A stretch of 64,000 nt of DNA from Advenella mimigardefordensis DPN7 (GCF_000521505.1 NZ_CP003915.1:2480001-2544000), one strand, 5' to 3'. Numbered from the stretch's first letter, positions 44,523 through 56,703 are shown. Numbers and translations are program-made. Notes: generated by a model not told the origin, from the sequence alone.

Positions 44523-44551
44523 ATGTCTGCCGGCAAAAACCTGGCGACATA

Positions 44552-44588
44552 GCCGGCGTGCTGCCTGCATGCCGGCCATTTTCCTGTG
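44552..44588. terminator. Hairpin between convergent ureG and the glycosyltransferase gene
   Basis: GCCGGC-G-TGC and GCA-T-GCCGGC form a mismatched 9-bp stem, followed by CATTTTCC on the plus strand. It probably ends the urt-ure transcript. Confidence 0.5.
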
Positions 44589-44601
44589 CAGCAACGGCTG
44601 T

Positions 44602-46290
44602 CTATTGCGCAGACGGAACCGGGCGTGATGCGCAAAAAGGCAAGACCTGTCCGGCAGGCACCAGATACACGCGCCGCCTGTCCTCCTCGAAATAAGGGGT
44701 CAGTTTTTTCAGTTCGGGATAATTATCCATCTGTTTGGCATCAGCCAGCAGCCAGCGCCGATAATCTACAGGCACACATACGGAACGTAAGAAATCAGCG
44801 GGCAACAGCAGGTGGCTGGCGCTACCGGGCGCGCCAAAATTGTTGGCATCCCAGAGTTCTTTCTGCCAGTTGTCCTTGGTAGACAGTGCAGGATCATTCC
44901 AGTCGCTGACCACGTACAAATCAGGATTGTGACCTGTATAAAATCGAAAATCGAATGGGTAATTATCAAGACTGTAATAGCGATCGTGCGCACCCACCAT
45001 CGTTTGCGGCGCGCGGTCCATGGCCGTTACGAGGCGACTGCTGCCGGGAAGATGCGCCACAGACAAATAGACCAGTCCCGCAATGCCCAGGGCAACACAC
45101 GCCAACACTCGCCCCAGAAAATAACGCTGTTGCGCCCTGCCCGCCACATCAGGCTCGGCCAGATTGGTATTTTGCGCTGCTGCGGTAGTTCTATCGCCCG
45201 TAAAGATGCCGCGATAAAATTCGGCAAAAAGGAAAGCCAGAGGCGGTAGCACAGGCAGTATATATCCGACCAGCTTGGATTGCGGAATAGAAAAAAAAGC
45301 CAGAATCAGCAGGAGCCATACCCACATCAGGCGGCGAACGCCGGCGTCACGCTCCGGCCTCCAGTAATGGCGTGTAAAGATGGCAGACAGCCCTGACCGA
45401 TACCAGGGAAGCATGCTCGCCAGCAGTACTGCCACATAAAACCAGACGGGCATGACATTGTTGAAGCCGCCTTGGGAAAAACGTTCAAACTGCTGATAGA
45501 CCAGATAATAATGGAGGAACCCCGGATACCGGCTTTGCATCAAGAACAGCCATGGCAACACCACCAGCAGAAACAGCAGGATGCCCGAAAGGCGCAATAG
45601 CACAGGAATCGCCGAAAATCTGCGCTCTGCAAGAAGCCAGATCAGCAATACGCCACCTGGCAGAACAAATCCGATCAGCCCCTTGGCCAGAAAACCCAAA
45701 CCGGCGAACAGATACATCGCCAGTACCCATTTGGTAGGTGATTCGCCTTGCTGCAGCAGCAGGACAGCGGTGGCACCACACAGAATCGTGCTGGTAATCA
45801 TGGCCGCCACCAGTAAATCCAGATTGGCATAATGGGCTGCACCGAACATCAGCGGTGTCGCAGCTAAAATAACGGCTGCCACCAGCGCACGCGATGGCAG
45901 CACAAACCGCCGCACAAAAACAAAAAGACCGCCAACCATCAACAGCCCCGCCAGGGCGGGTGCCAGCCTGACCGCAAATTCGTTTTCACCAAAGACCGCC
46001 ATGCTCGCGGCGGTCAGCCAGTAGAACAGGGGCGGCTTGTGAAAATAAGGCATGCCGTTAAGCAGCGGCGTTCCCCACTCGTGGGCATGCAGCATTTCCA
46101 GCGCAACGCCAACATAACGTCCTTCGTCGGGGTTAAGCAGCGGCCAAAACCAGTTCCCCAGCACGAACCAGGCCGTCGTGCTCAGCAGCAGCAACGGAAG
46201 AACGAAAGGGCTGAGCGCCAGACGCGATAGCCAGTCTGGTGCCCCAATACGAGACAAGGGATCAGGTGTGGCAGCTGTAGTAGAAAACAT
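44602..46290 (-). CDS. GT-C glycosyltransferase of the ArnT/PMT family
   Basis: The 562-residue membrane protein has about twelve hydrophobic helices. The first periplasmic loop carries the acidic metal site in PLLNPDEGRYVGVALEM, followed by GTPLLNGMPYFHKPPLFYWL. This identifies a lipid-phosphate-sugar-dependent glycosyltransferase of the PMT/ArnT group. ArnT adds aminoarabinose to lipid A, but no arn genes are nearby, so the sugar and acceptor are open. A C-terminal soluble region of about 150 residues follows the last helix. It is convergent with ureG and 80 bases downstream of sdaA. Confidence 0.85.
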   Translation of the reverse strand: MFSTTAATPDPLSRIGAPDWLSRLALSPFVLPLLLLSTTAWFVLGNWFWPLLNPDEGRYVGVALEMLHAHEWGTPLLNGMPYFHKPPLFYWLTAASMAVFGENEFAVRLAPALAGLLMVGGLFVFVRRFVLPSRALVAAVILAATPLMFGAAHYANLDLLVAAMITSTILCGATAVLLLQQGESPTKWVLAMYLFAGLGFLAKGLIGFVLPGGVLLIWLLAERRFSAIPVLLRLSGILLFLLVVLPWLFLMQSRYPGFLHYYLVYQQFERFSQGGFNNVMPVWFYVAVLLASMLPWYRSGLSAIFTRHYWRPERDAGVRRLMWVWLLLILAFFSIPQSKLVGYILPVLPPLAFLFAEFYRGIFTGDRTTAAAQNTNLAEPDVAGRAQQRYFLGRVLACVALGIAGLVYLSVAHLPGSSRLVTAMDRAPQTMVGAHDRYYSLDNYPFDFRFYTGHNPDLYVVSDWNDPALSTKDNWQKELWDANNFGAPGSASHLLLPADFLRSVCVPVDYRRWLLADAKQMDNYPELKKLTPYFEEDRRRVYLVPAGQVLPFCASRPVPSAQ

Positions 46291-46370
46291 GAATGCGAAC
46301 GTAAAGATGAATTGTCACCATGTTACCGATGGAGATATCAAATATTCATCAAATAACGGCACGCGTTTTT

Positions 46371-47744
46371 TCAACATTCAATAATATTGACTGCCAGCCC
46401 GCCTCGCGATGTTTCCTTGTATTTCGACTGCATATCCGCCCCGGTCTGCATCATGGTCCGGATGACTTTATCCAGCGACACATAATGCGTCCCGTCACCC
46501 CGCAATGCCATGCGGGCGGCATTGATGGCTTTCACTGCTCCCATCGCATTGCGCTCGATGCAGGGAATCTGCACCATGCCACCCACCGGATCGCACGTCA
46601 TGCCCAGATTATGCTCCATACCAATTTCAGCGGCATTTTCGGCCTGCGGCACAGTGCCGCCCAATACCGCAGCCAATGCGCCTGCGGCCATGGAACACGC
46701 AACGCCCACCTCCCCCTGGCAACCAACCTCGGCCCCGGAAATGGAGGCATTTTCCTTATAAAGAATACCAATGGCGGCTGCGGTGAGCAGAAAATCGATC
46801 ACCCCCTGCTCATTGGCGCCAGGCACGAAATTCACGTAATAATGCAGAACAGCGGGTATCACCCCTGCTGCTCCATTGGTTGGCGCCGTTACCACCTTGC
46901 CGCTGGCTGCATTCTCTTCATTCACGGCCAGGGCATATAAACTCACCCAGTCGAGCATGGCCAGCGGGTCTTTCAGCGCTTCATAAGGCCGGCTGCATAA
47001 CTGTTCGTGCAACTGTCTGGCGCGCCGCCGTACATTGAGAAACCCCGGCAGATTGCCGGTGGCCGAACAGCCCCGCGTGACACAGGCCTGCATCACTGAC
47101 CACAAATCCAGGATCTTCTGCCGAACTTCTGCCTCTGGCCGATAATGCTTTTCGTTCTCCATCATCAACTGAGCAATGGTTAACTGATGTCTCTGACATA
47201 AATCGAGCAATTGCTGGCCGCAGTTGAAGGGATAGGGAATCGCGATGTCCGGCGTCAGATTCACCCGAACCCGATCGCAATTCATCACGAAGCCGCCGCC
47301 AATGGAATAGTATTCTTTCTTCAGGAGCAATTGGCCGGTGGCATCAAAAGCCTTGAAACGCATCCCGTTCGAATGCTGGGGCAATGTTTCGCGCCGATTG
47401 AACTTGATATCGGTGCTTACATCAAAGGCAATATCGTGGCGACGAAGCAGCCCGACCGTGCCGCTGGCGCGCACCTGCCCGATCAGGCCCGGCACAATGT
47501 CCGGGTCCAGGGGCTCGGGCTGGTAACCATGTAGCCCGATGACCACGGCCATATCACTTTTATGCCCCTTGCCGGTCGCGCCCAAAGACCCGAACATCTC
47601 AATATGAAGCCGCCGCGCCTTTTCCAGCAGCCCGCCTTCGTCCAGACGGTTCACAAAACGCAATGCGGCAATCATGGGGCCGACGGTATGGGAACTGGAA
47701 GGCCCGATACCCACCTTGAAAATATCAAATACACTCAAGGCCAT
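46371..47744 (-). CDS. sdaA: L-serine dehydratase (iron-sulfur type)
   Basis: The 457-residue enzyme deaminates L-serine to pyruvate. The beta domain begins [22 protein letters not shown]. The alpha domain carries cysteines for the 4Fe-4S cluster in [16 protein letters not shown] and [20 protein letters not shown]. Length and single-chain layout match SdaA/SdaB, not the split Gram-positive form. It lies between the glycosyltransferase and yhdP genes on the same strand, with gaps of 80 and 29 bases. No riboswitch is seen in front of it. Confidence 0.96.
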   Translation of the reverse strand: MALSVFDIFKVGIGPSSSHTVGPMIAALRFVNRLDEGGLLEKARRLHIEMFGSLGATGKGHKSDMAVVIGLHGYQPEPLDPDIVPGLIGQVRASGTVGLLRRHDIAFDVSTDIKFNRRETLPQHSNGMRFKAFDATGQLLLKKEYYSIGGGFVMNCDRVRVNLTPDIAIPYPFNCGQQLLDLCQRHQLTIAQLMMENEKHYRPEAEVRQKILDLWSVMQACVTRGCSATGNLPGFLNVRRRARQLHEQLCSRPYEALKDPLAMLDWVSLYALAVNEENAASGKVVTAPTNGAAGVIPAVLHYYVNFVPGANEQGVIDFLLTAAAIGILYKENASISGAEVGCQGEVGVACSMAAGALAAVLGGTVPQAENAAEIGMEHNLGMTCDPVGGMVQIPCIERNAMGAVKAINAARMALRGDGTHYVSLDKVIRTMMQTGADMQSKYKETSRGGLAVNIIEC

Positions 47745-47773
47745 TTTTTACCTCAACAATATTGGTGAACCAA

Positions 47774-50700
47774 TTAATGGGTCCGATACAACTCATCCAC
47801 CTTTCTTTCGGATTCACGACTTTTCAATTCTTCCTCGCTGGGCAGCGCCACGTCGTTCAGCAATGGCTTGCCCCAGCTTCCGGTGACATGATAGTTTACC
47901 GTGAGTGCACGCTGCAGTGGTGCCTGCAATAGCCATTGCGTGAGGAAAGCACCCACGCCAACTGCCGGATTCACGATGGTTCCTGCCAGTACCGAAGCGC
48001 CGCTCACATCCAGCTTAGGCACCACCACCGCCTGAAAATCCAGGCTTTCGGATTTCAGGTCTGTCATTCCCGAGGCCACAATGGCCGATGACGGCCCGTT
48101 CAGGCGAAAATCCTCTACAAACAGGCGACCGGCATCCATGCGCATGCGGCTGCGGATCGTGTCAAATGTCAGTCCCGACTGTACCGAGTTGCCCAATGTC
48201 GAGCCAAATTTCGGCAACCGTCGAAACGATTGCAAAGATAACAATTCCAGCGCCTTGACCGCGGACGATTGCACACTTTCCAGACGACCCTGCTGCAGGC
48301 TGCCGTCAAGCGACCCATTCAGCGTGGCCAGATCCAGATTCTGAATATTTTTCCAGTCAATGGCCGCGTCCATCTGGCCACTGCCATTTTTGATGACGCC
48401 GCCCAACTGATAGGTTTCCAGAAACCGGCCCAGATCCGACACAACGATTTTTCCCTTCAGTTGCAGATCCTTTGCCGTACCCTGTTCATGGACAGACCCC
48501 TCCGCTGCCAGCGACCCACCCTCATTGACCAGACTGAAGTAATCCACCTTCCAGTCGTCCGAGGCGGGCTGCTGGTAGCCTTTGAGTATCAACTGTCCCA
48601 TTTGCTTACCATACACGGTCAGATTCTTCACCGCCAGATCCAGACGCGGTAACGACTGCTTCGCACTCTTGCGCGCCTTTGCCGTATCCCGTTCCTTTTG
48701 CGATAACGTACGGGTATCGGCAGACGTCTGCGCCGGTTCGATGATGTTCAGCGTGTCCAGCTTAACCGTCAGATTGCCCGGGTTGCTTGACCGCGAACCG
48801 GGTAGCCACGTACCGCTACCCTGTGCCTGATCAGACTTCAGTTGCAGGTTCCACTGATTGCCCGATTTGGTGGCCGCCAGTGTTGCGTTCGTCAACGTTT
48901 GGTTTTTAATCAGAAAAGACGGGGTTTCTATGTCCACTTGTGAAACATCCGGCAGGATCTGGCGTTCGCTTTCCCCTTTGGCGCTATCGGAAAACTCACT
49001 AACAATATCGTCCCATGCCTGTGCATCCAGCGCGGGATTCTGTGCCAGCACCGTCAGCCCGGGACGGCCCAGTGCAACCGTCCGATTCACACCAATGGTG
49101 CCGCGGCTGAAATAAGGCCCCTTGCGGCTGTTAACGTCATGTTCAAAAATCGCCTGCGTCCGGTTGCCGTCCATGCGGATGTCCAGATACCGCTTGCCAT
49201 TATCCCTGGCGCCCTCGTCTGCACGCCAGACAATCGTGGTTGGCCAGCGTGCCGCCGCGGGCTTGGACAGCCCATCGGGAAATTGCGTGGTCAAACCTGC
49301 CAGATCGGATTTGAATTCAACCTTTACCCTGCCGCCCGGTGAAAAATGAACCTGGCTGGCATAACTGGTGCTGCCGCCGATACGCCGCATACCGGGCACT
49401 GAAATCAATTCGCGCAAACCGGCAGCCGTCAGTGTCCCCTTGATCGATAGCGGCTTACCTACTGTGCCAATGGGTCCATCAAGAACAACCGGCCCACCCA
49501 GCATCGTGCCCTTAACGCTATTGGCCTGCAATTGCGTTTCGGTAAAAGCCATGTCGCCTTTGAGTTGCGTGGCCCACGGGAAATCGGGTGTGAGCCGGAA
49601 CCGGCCGTCATCCAGATGAATCGAACCGGAAATCGTCGAATTGTCCGCATCCAGCACCGGAATATGCAGCTCTATGGGTATGGTCCACTGCCCACTGCCC
49701 TGCGCTTCATCCAGTACATTATTGATCAGATTGCCCAGCGGGCTGATTTTGGTGAAGGTCAGAAAATCCTCGGCACGCCCGCTGGCCCTGGCCTGCAAAT
49801 CTACCGTGGTACCTTTCTCCAGGCTGGATACCACACCGTGAAACGTGTTCAGATCCAGTCGCTGCCCTTCAGGCATGGCATAGAAAGCCTGCATCGAATC
49901 AATAATGATCTGGTCATTCTGGAAATGGATGGTACCACGATCGGAATTAACAACCGGCCAGCGTTTACCGCGGATATCTTTCTGATGGTAATTAAGCAAC
50001 AGATTAGCGTAAGTACCACGCAGCAAAAAACTCCCTGAATCCGCAGACACACCGAAAGGAAAATCGTCCACTATACCCTTGAGTTTGAACTCGGCGGCCG
50101 ATAACTCCCCCTTCTGGAAAGCATGCTTGAGCCATTCACGCGCATCCGGGTCCATCACGTTAGGCAGGTAATTGTGCAACTGCGGCAGTGACACCGCAAG
50201 CAGGGATCCGCTCAGATCCACTATACCGTTGTCGCTATTGGCATCGAAACGCCAGGTGCCGCTGGCTTCCATCTGCAAATCACTGTTGTGAACCGTGGCC
50301 TTGGTAAACTTAACTTGCGGTTCCTGTACCGTATTACGACTGAAATCGCCACGAACGCTTGCTTCGTTTATCGACAGCGGGTTTTCGAACACCACCGGAT
50401 CCTTATAATAGAAGCCTTTAACCGTGGATTCGAACTGCACCGGCGGATAGCTGATGCCATCGCCCACGCCTAGCTCGTGCAGCGACAGACGCCAGCGATT
50501 GAACTCATTGATTACACTTTTGAAAGACGAGCTTAACCGGGAGTTCAGACTGTCTGCTGCGATAACAAACTCGTGATTGCGAATGTGATCTTCAATCCGA
50601 AGTTTTTCCAGCCCGTAGGCGACCGTCATATTCCTGGGCATATTGCCGGCAACCTGCAGATCAACCACCACATGCGAAACAACACCCGACTTCACTTTTG

Positions 50701-51487
50701 GCGGTATATCAAACCATGGTGCGGCCGCCAGCGCATCCAGATTGAGTATTGACACACGCATATTGCCTGACCAGGCCGGCACCGGTTTGCCGGTACCGCT
50801 GTCCTGTTGCAGGTTGCTTAATAGCTGAATCGAATGGCCGACCTGCGCCGGCAGCCGAGCGCTGGCGCTAAGCACGCGCTTGCCGCCATTTTTGGTCAGT
50901 TGCAGGGTAAAATCGGAGAGCGTAAACGGACCCGACTGTGGCCGTGTCTGATCAATCCAGCTAAAACTGCCATTGAGGACGGTCACTTCAGGCAAGGCCT
51001 GCAGCAAATCAGACACGGGTGCCAGCGTTACGTTGCCTGCATCCACCGCCTCGGGCGTGGAATGCACCTTATCACTATCCAGGCGCCTGCCAAGAAGCCA
51101 AATCCGACTCTCCCTGTCGCGCGTCATATTCAGGTGAATCTGCCGAATCTCTACCGCCGAAACCTCCAGTTGCAGTTGCGCCGCGCGCGCCCAGTCCAGG
51201 CTGGCGACCGCCTCACCAATGCTTAACATCGGTGTATCGGCTTGATCGGCAATCTGCAAGGCCCGTAGCCGTAGCCGCGGCACAATGCCGGTCCAGTCAA
51301 TTGCCAGCTTTTCGATCGAAACATGCTGACCAGTCTCGGCACTCAGGCGTTGCTCAACCTGTTCACGAAAATGGTCAATATTGGGAGCAAGCAGAAAACG
51401 GACAGCCAGCGCTGCCGCTATGGCCAGGACGATAAGTGCGATCAGGATAGTGCCGGTGTATTTCAGCAGTCGGTACGGCAAATTCAC
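47774..51487 (-). CDS. yhdP: YhdP-family AsmA-like phospholipid transport protein
   Basis: The 1237-residue protein starts with one transmembrane helix (about 11-31, [23 protein letters not shown]). A very long beta-rich periplasmic region follows with the family's repeated LKGxLxVxxxGRFLE-type strands, ending with an AsmA-like C-terminal block ([40 protein letters not shown]). YhdP and relatives bridge inner and outer membranes and carry phospholipids outward. It is divergent from glnE across a 107-base gap, a pairing common in Burkholderiales. Confidence 0.93.
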   Translation of the reverse strand: MNLPYRLLKYTGTILIALIVLAIAAALAVRFLLAPNIDHFREQVEQRLSAETGQHVSIEKLAIDWTGIVPRLRLRALQIADQADTPMLSIGEAVASLDWARAAQLQLEVSAVEIRQIHLNMTRDRESRIWLLGRRLDSDKVHSTPEAVDAGNVTLAPVSDLLQALPEVTVLNGSFSWIDQTRPQSGPFTLSDFTLQLTKNGGKRVLSASARLPAQVGHSIQLLSNLQQDSGTGKPVPAWSGNMRVSILNLDALAAAPWFDIPPKVKSGVVSHVVVDLQVAGNMPRNMTVAYGLEKLRIEDHIRNHEFVIAADSLNSRLSSSFKSVINEFNRWRLSLHELGVGDGISYPPVQFESTVKGFYYKDPVVFENPLSINEASVRGDFSRNTVQEPQVKFTKATVHNSDLQMEASGTWRFDANSDNGIVDLSGSLLAVSLPQLHNYLPNVMDPDAREWLKHAFQKGELSAAEFKLKGIVDDFPFGVSADSGSFLLRGTYANLLLNYHQKDIRGKRWPVVNSDRGTIHFQNDQIIIDSMQAFYAMPEGQRLDLNTFHGVVSSLEKGTTVDLQARASGRAEDFLTFTKISPLGNLINNVLDEAQGSGQWTIPIELHIPVLDADNSTISGSIHLDDGRFRLTPDFPWATQLKGDMAFTETQLQANSVKGTMLGGPVVLDGPIGTVGKPLSIKGTLTAAGLRELISVPGMRRIGGSTSYASQVHFSPGGRVKVEFKSDLAGLTTQFPDGLSKPAAARWPTTIVWRADEGARDNGKRYLDIRMDGNRTQAIFEHDVNSRKGPYFSRGTIGVNRTVALGRPGLTVLAQNPALDAQAWDDIVSEFSDSAKGESERQILPDVSQVDIETPSFLIKNQTLTNATLAATKSGNQWNLQLKSDQAQGSGTWLPGSRSSNPGNLTVKLDTLNIIEPAQTSADTRTLSQKERDTAKARKSAKQSLPRLDLAVKNLTVYGKQMGQLILKGYQQPASDDWKVDYFSLVNEGGSLAAEGSVHEQGTAKDLQLKGKIVVSDLGRFLETYQLGGVIKNGSGQMDAAIDWKNIQNLDLATLNGSLDGSLQQGRLESVQSSAVKALELLSLQSFRRLPKFGSTLGNSVQSGLTFDTIRSRMRMDAGRLFVEDFRLNGPSSAIVASGMTDLKSESLDFQAVVVPKLDVSGASVLAGTIVNPAVGVGAFLTQWLLQAPLQRALTVNYHVTGSWGKPLLNDVALPSEEELKSRESERKVDELYRTH

Positions 51488-51594
51488 TCAGTGATTCTCA
51501 TTGGACAGCAGTCTGTTCATGGGTCGGTCGGGTTCGGGTATTATTATATACAGCAACCCGTATATGCAGCATCCCGTCATCACATTGGCAACTC

Positions 51595-54402
51595 ATGAAT
51601 TGTATCCATTCCCTGCAAAGCGCCTTTTCCTGGTCCGGCTATCTGCGCCGCCGCCTGAACGCCCGGCCCGAGATCCGGCAGCAAATCCTGGCAGACGCGG
51701 CCGAACCCGTCACCTCGGCACGAATTATGCAATGGTCGCAGGAGCTGGCGGTCAGCCTAGGTGCCCCCGCCACGCAGGTGTGGGACATCGCGCAATGCCG
51801 GGTCATCCTGCGTAAATTGCGCAGCCGCCTGTTCGACACACTGGTGGTACGGGATACGGGCGGCGACGCAACGCTCGAAGAGGTAACGCATGCTATCTCC
51901 TTTCTGGCCGACTTCGCGGTTGGCCAGGCCTACCGCAGTGTGATGCACGATATGGTCGATGTTCATGGTACGCCCATCGACCCCGCCACCGGCAAGCCCA
52001 TGGAAATGATTATTCTGGGTATGGGTAAACTGGGTGGCTACGAACTGAATGTTTCGTCGGACATAGATCTGATCATGCTGTACCCCGAAGAAGGCGAAAC
52101 CACCGGCCGGCGACCACTGAGCCACCACGAATTCTATGGTCGCCTTACCCGGCGCATGATGCCGATCCTGTCCGATCAGGATGCCGACGGCCAGGTATTT
52201 CGTACCGATCTGCGCCTGCGCCCGGATGGCGATGCCGGTCCTCTGGCCTGGAGCCTGGATGCCCTGGAAAATTATCTGATTGCCCAGGGGCGCGAATGGG
52301 AGCGCTACGCCTGGCTCAAAGCGCGCATTATTCACGTGCAGGCACTGGAGGGCAGCGCACCGGCGCCGTACGAACAGCAACTGGAAAGCCTGCGACTACC
52401 GTTTATTTACCGCAAATATTTCGACTTCGATACGCTGGCTTCGCTGCGCCAGTTGCGTGAACGCATTCGTCAGGACTGGCAGCGACGCGCCCTGGCCAAA
52501 AATGGCGTGGACACGGTTCACAATATCAAGCTGGGTGAAGGCGGGATTCGCGAAATTGAGTTTGTGGTGCAGCTATCGCAACTGATCAAGGGCGGCCGCC
52601 TGCCCACCATTCAGGAACAATGCCTGATCAAGGCACTGCACGCAGAAGTGAATGCCGGGCTGATCTCGCCGGAAACCGGTAACAGGCTTGAAGAGGCCTA
52701 TCGATTTTTACGACGGGTTGAACATTTCCTGCAATACCGGGAAGACGAACAAACCCATCTGTTGCCCAACGACCCGGACCGCATGGCGGCACTGGCCACC
52801 GTACTGGGTTTCACCGCAGCCGATTTCACCGCCAGGCTGACCGCCCATCGGCAATTTGTTGCGGATACGTTTCGCGATGCCTTCCGCATTGCCGGCCTGA
52901 ATGACGATCAGAGCAATGGCCAGCAACCGCAAGCCTGCGACACGGAACACCGCGACGAGAGAAATCTGGAAGACATCATCAAACAGCAATTTGCCGATCA
53001 TGATCCGGATGATGTTGAACATCGGCTGGAGGCATTGCTCAACAATTCCCGCATACGCGGCTTATCCAACAGCAGTCGCGCCCGTCTCGAAAAACTGCTG
53101 CCGGCGGTCATCCAGGCCGCAGCACGCACGCCATTGCCCAATACCGCCTGCGCACGCTTATTCGACCTGATTGAAACCATCGCACAACGCAGCGCTTACA
53201 TCGCCCTGCTTGCCGAATTTCCCGATACGTTGGCCCGGGTGGCACGTATCATGGCGGCCAGCCCCTGGGCGGCAAGCTATCTGACGGCCAATCCGATTCT
53301 GCTCGATAGTCTGATCGAATGGAACAGCCTGATGGAACCGGTCAACATCGCAATGACGGCTGAACTGCTGAACAAAGAACTGGACGCCTGCGTACTGCAT
53401 GACGGTACCCCCGACGTTGAGCAACAAATGAATGTCATGCGTGATGTGCAGAAGCAGGTGAGTTTCCAGTTACTGGCGCAGGATCTTGAAGGTGTGCTAA
53501 CGGTAGAGAAACTGGCTGACCAGCTCTCCGGCCTGGCCGATGCGCTGCTACAGGAAAGCCTGCAACGCGTCTGGCCACTGGTGCGGCCTAAGCAAATACC
53601 GGCGGACGATGCCCTTTACCATATGCCGAAATTTGCCGTGATCGCCTACGGCAAGCTGGGTGGCAAGGAACTGGGTTACGCGTCTGACCTTGACTTGGTG
53701 CTGCTGTTTGACGACCCCGGCGACTATGCGCTCGAAGTCTATGCCAAACTTGGACGCCGGCTAAGTACCTGGCTGTCCAGCATGACCTCATCGGGCAGGC
53801 TTTATGAAATTGATTTGCGCCTGCGCCCCGACGGCGACGCCGGCCTGCTGGCCGTGTCGGTTGATACCTTTGAAAAATATCAGCGGGAACATGCCTGGGT
53901 GTGGGAGCACCAGGCCCTCACGCGGGCACGTTTTTCAGCCGGCGATCCCGAGATTGGGAAAACATTTGAGCGTATCCGCCGCGACATCCTTTTACAACAA
54001 CGCGATCCGGACAAACTCAAACAGGAAGTGATCGAGATGCGTGCCCGAATTCGTGCCGGACATCCGAATAAAACCGAGTTGTTCGATGTGAAACACGACC
54101 ACGGAGGGATGGTCGATATTGAATTCATTACCCAGTATTGTGTGCTTGCCCATGCGCATCAGCACAAGCAACTGCTGGAAAACCTGGGCAACATCGCCCT
54201 GCTTAACATTGCCGGTGCTGCGGGCATTCTGAACGCTGAGCATGCCGGCAAAACGGCAGACAGCTATCGCATCCTGCGACGCATGCAGCACGCCGTCAGG
54301 CTCAAGGGTGACGAGAAGGCCAGGATTGACCCTTCACTGTTAACCGAAGAACGGGCCGCAGTATGCACGCTTTGGGAAGAGGTTTTTGGAGAAAATGCTT
54401 GA
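51595..54402 (+). CDS. glnE: Glutamine synthetase adenylyltransferase/adenylyl-removing enzyme
   Basis: The 935-residue protein has two nucleotidyltransferase domains joined by a helical regulatory region. The N-terminal adenylyl-removing domain has [21 protein letters not shown], and the C-terminal adenylyltransferase has [24 protein letters not shown]. Each keeps its metal-binding aspartates, and both regulatory blocks ([31 protein letters not shown]) are present. PII proteins such as the GlnK encoded upstream control its two activities and thereby glutamine synthetase. Confidence 0.97.
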   Translation: MNCIHSLQSAFSWSGYLRRRLNARPEIRQQILADAAEPVTSARIMQWSQELAVSLGAPATQVWDIAQCRVILRKLRSRLFDTLVVRDTGGDATLEEVTHAISFLADFAVGQAYRSVMHDMVDVHGTPIDPATGKPMEMIILGMGKLGGYELNVSSDIDLIMLYPEEGETTGRRPLSHHEFYGRLTRRMMPILSDQDADGQVFRTDLRLRPDGDAGPLAWSLDALENYLIAQGREWERYAWLKARIIHVQALEGSAPAPYEQQLESLRLPFIYRKYFDFDTLASLRQLRERIRQDWQRRALAKNGVDTVHNIKLGEGGIREIEFVVQLSQLIKGGRLPTIQEQCLIKALHAEVNAGLISPETGNRLEEAYRFLRRVEHFLQYREDEQTHLLPNDPDRMAALATVLGFTAADFTARLTAHRQFVADTFRDAFRIAGLNDDQSNGQQPQACDTEHRDERNLEDIIKQQFADHDPDDVEHRLEALLNNSRIRGLSNSSRARLEKLLPAVIQAAARTPLPNTACARLFDLIETIAQRSAYIALLAEFPDTLARVARIMAASPWAASYLTANPILLDSLIEWNSLMEPVNIAMTAELLNKELDACVLHDGTPDVEQQMNVMRDVQKQVSFQLLAQDLEGVLTVEKLADQLSGLADALLQESLQRVWPLVRPKQIPADDALYHMPKFAVIAYGKLGGKELGYASDLDLVLLFDDPGDYALEVYAKLGRRLSTWLSSMTSSGRLYEIDLRLRPDGDAGLLAVSVDTFEKYQREHAWVWEHQALTRARFSAGDPEIGKTFERIRRDILLQQRDPDKLKQEVIEMRARIRAGHPNKTELFDVKHDHGGMVDIEFITQYCVLAHAHQHKQLLENLGNIALLNIAGAAGILNAEHAGKTADSYRILRRMQHAVRLKGDEKARIDPSLLTEERAAVCTLWEEVFGENA

Positions 54403-54490
54403 AAATAAAGAGCATTTTTCAAAAAGCCGTCAATTTTCCAGGGAAATAACCTAAAATGATGAATTAAGCAAAGAATGATTTTTGATCGCC

Positions 54491-55162
54491 ATGGTTACTG
54501 TTACCGATATTGAACGCCCTATCCTTGACCTGCCCGAGGGCCACGGCAAAGTGCTGCTGCATTCGTGCTGTGCCCCGTGTTCCGGCGAAGTCATGGAAGC
54601 CATGCTGGCATCGGGCATCAACTATTCCATCTTTTTTTATAATCCGAACATTCATCCGGTGCGTGAATATGAAATTCGCAAGGAAGAGAATATTCGCTTT
54701 GCGCAGCAGCACGGCATTGAATTTATTGATGCCGATTACGACGTAGATAACTGGTTCGATCGTGTCAAGGGCATGGAAAACGAACCAGAAAGAGGTATCC
54801 GCTGCACCGCCTGTTTTGATATGCGGTTTGAACGTACGGCACTCTATGCGCACGAACATGGCTTCGATACCATTACCAGCTCGCTTGGCATTTCACGCTG
54901 GAAGGACATGAAGCAGATTAACGGCTGTGGTGAACGCGCGGCCGCACGCTATCCCGAATTGGTGTACTGGACTTACAACTGGCGCAAAGGCGGCGGTTCT
55001 GCACGCATGATTGAAATCAGCAAGCGCGAGGAGTTCTATCAGCAGGAGTATTGCGGTTGTGTTTATTCACTGCGCGACACTAACCGCCATCGTCGTTCAC
55101 AGGGGCGTGAACGCATCACCATCGGCGTAAAATTCTACGGTCGGCAGGAAGAAACGCTTTAA
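54491..55162 (+). CDS. queH: Epoxyqueuosine reductase QueH
   Basis: The 223-residue protein has the QueH (DUF208) cysteine pattern: [18 protein letters not shown] near the N-terminus, [16 protein letters not shown], and [15 protein letters not shown] near the C-terminus. These bind an iron-sulfur cluster and a second metal site. It performs the last step of queuosine synthesis in tRNA and replaces the unrelated QueG where present. The ATG at 54491 is preferred to a TTG three codons earlier. It follows glnE by 88 bases and ends before a bidirectional terminator. Confidence 0.92.
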   Translation: MVTVTDIERPILDLPEGHGKVLLHSCCAPCSGEVMEAMLASGINYSIFFYNPNIHPVREYEIRKEENIRFAQQHGIEFIDADYDVDNWFDRVKGMENEPERGIRCTACFDMRFERTALYAHEHGFDTITSSLGISRWKDMKQINGCGERAAARYPELVYWTYNWRKGGGSARMIEISKREEFYQQEYCGCVYSLRDTNRHRRSQGRERITIGVKFYGRQEETL

Positions 55163-55198
55163 CACACGCATGAAGCGCTAACACACGCAAAAGTGCGC

Positions 55199-55242
55199 TA
55201 AAAAATGAACCCCGTGCATTGATTGTACGGGGTTCATTCTTT
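55199..55242. terminator. Bidirectional terminator between queH and exbD
   Basis: A 12-bp perfect stem (AATGAACCCCGT / ACGGGGTTCATT) with an 11-base loop has A-rich sequence on the left and CTTTG on the right. It is a strong terminator for the minus-strand exb genes (TTTTTT) and a plausible one for queH. Confidence 0.85.
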
Positions 55243-55301
55243 GAGTCGGGAAGCACCTGCTAACGGTACCCCATCCCTCATTTCTATAGACGCGAGCGCC
55301 T

Positions 55302-55880
55302 TTACTGAGCCGGCGCTGGTGTTGCACCTGACGCAGCAGGTGCGGCCGCTGGCGCATTTGCGGGCGGTGTACCTGCCGCACCCGCATTGCCCGGGGCACC
55401 TGCATTGCCCGGGGCACCTGCATTGCCCGGGGCACCTGCATTGCCCGGAGCAGCCGCATTCTCGCTGCCCGGCTGGGTAATAAAGCCCAGCTTTTTCAGA
55501 CCTGAGCCTTTTGCCATAGACAATATCTGTGCCAGTTCTTCGTAGCGCGTATCGGCATCTGCACGGATCCGTAACTCGGGCTGCGGGTCCTGCTTGCCTT
55601 CGTTAACGAACATTTCCCTCAGGTCACTCTGTTCCACCGGCTCATCATTCCAGTAAATAGTACCTGATTTGTCCATTGCCAGATCAATAACAACAGGTTC
55701 CTGCTCTACCGGCTTACTGCTGACCTGGGGCAGGTCGATCTTGATCGAATGCGCCATCAGCGGGGCTGTAATAATAAAGATCACCAGCAGCACCAGCATC
55801 ACGTCGATCAGCGGCACCATATTGATTTCGGTCATCGCATGCGATGTCCCGTTTTTCTGGTCAAAACTTCCAAAAGCCAT
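55302..55880 (-). CDS. exbD: Biopolymer transport protein ExbD with repeat tail
   Basis: The 192-residue protein has the ExbD layout: a short cytoplasmic N-terminus, one helix with the essential Asp (MVPLIDVMLVLLVIFIITAPLM) and a periplasmic domain ending KKLGFITQP. The last 50 residues are unusual: four tandem GNAGAP units (18-bp DNA repeat) and an Ala/Pro-rich tail, absent from standard ExbD (about 140 residues). It forms the proton-driven motor with ExbB and TonB. It follows exbB by 16 bases. Confidence 0.93.
   Translation of the reverse strand: MAFGSFDQKNGTSHAMTEINMVPLIDVMLVLLVIFIITAPLMAHSIKIDLPQVSSKPVEQEPVVIDLAMDKSGTIYWNDEPVEQSDLREMFVNEGKQDPQPELRIRADADTRYEELAQILSMAKGSGLKKLGFITQPGSENAAAPGNAGAPGNAGAPGNAGAPGNAGAAGTPPANAPAAAPAASGATPAPAQ
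55384..55455 (-). repeat. 18-bp tandem repeat within exbD (four copies)
   Basis: On the plus strand GCATTGCCCGGGGCACCT occurs perfectly three times (55384-55401, 55402-55419, 55420-55437), with a fourth degenerate copy (55438-55455). It encodes GNAGAP units in frame on the minus strand. As a perfect in-frame repeat it can vary in copy number without disrupting the gene. Confidence 0.9.
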
Positions 55881-55896
55881 GACTATCTCCTAGTGA

Positions 55897-56688
55897 CTAA
55901 CGGCCACCGCCGCCACGCAAACTGCGCACTTTGGGATTCTGGTTCTCAAATTGCTGGCCGGTAGTCACAAACGCATACAGATCGTGGGCAAACGCGTCCA
56001 GACGGGCAAGCACTACGCGGTTACGGCGCACAAAAGCGTTATAGGCCAGCACCGCCGGAATGGCGACAGCCAGACCAAGACCGGTCATGATCAGCGCCTC
56101 ACCTACCGGCCCGGCAATTTTGTTGATGGTCACGCCGGCTTCTGCCATCCCGATACCGATCAGGGCGTGATAAACACCCCAGACGGTACCGAACAGGCCG
56201 ACAAACGGTGCGGTGGAACCAATGGAACCCAGCACAGACAACCCATTTTCGGCCTGCGCGGTTTCTTCATCAATCACTTTTTTCATACGGCGTGCCACAA
56301 ATTCCGCATTACTGCCCGTTTCGGACAGATTGCTGGCGCCATAACGACTGTGATGATCCCTTGCGTGCAGCGCCTGATCGGCAAGGCGTGAGAACGGATC
56401 ACGGGCACCGTATTTGTGCAGTTCCTGATCAACCTGCTCCAAAGACTGCGAGCTCCAGAAACGCTGCAGAAACTTATTTCCTCGGCGTGTACCGCTGATA
56501 TTCAATAATACTTTGACGAAGATCAGGTACCAGGTAACCAGCGCCATCAAAACAAGAATGCCGAACAGGGCTTTGCCGACAATATCGCTCTGCATTAAAA
56601 AGTCCATAATGCCAGGGTTATGCGGCACAGCGTCCGTTGTCGCCTGAGCAAGGGCGACCCATGTGGATGACAGCCAGGGGGTAGTCAT
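55897..56688 (-). CDS. exbB: Biopolymer transport protein ExbB (MotA/TolQ family)
   Basis: The 263-residue membrane protein has three helices: an N-terminal one (LFGILVLMALVTWYLIFVKVLL) and two in the MotA/TolQ domain. The latter show LGSIGSTAPFVGLFGTVWGVYHALIGIG and GPVGEALIMTGLGLAVAIPAVLAYN. It is the stator ring for ExbD and energises TonB using the proton gradient. The order tonB-exbB-exbD places it second; gaps are 15 and 16 bases. Confidence 0.95.
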   Translation of the reverse strand: MTTPWLSSTWVALAQATTDAVPHNPGIMDFLMQSDIVGKALFGILVLMALVTWYLIFVKVLLNISGTRRGNKFLQRFWSSQSLEQVDQELHKYGARDPFSRLADQALHARDHHSRYGASNLSETGSNAEFVARRMKKVIDEETAQAENGLSVLGSIGSTAPFVGLFGTVWGVYHALIGIGMAEAGVTINKIAGPVGEALIMTGLGLAVAIPAVLAYNAFVRRNRVVLARLDAFAHDLYAFVTTGQQFENQNPKVRSLRGGGGR

Positions 56689-56703
56689 GATGAATAAATT
56701 CCT

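Noticed and set aside
47745..47773. Riboswitch ahead of sdaA
   Set aside because: Only 29 bases separate sdaA from yhdP; too short for any known riboswitch.
55384..55455. CRISPR-like repeat array
   Set aside because: Units are adjacent without spacers and in frame within exbD; it is a coding tandem repeat.
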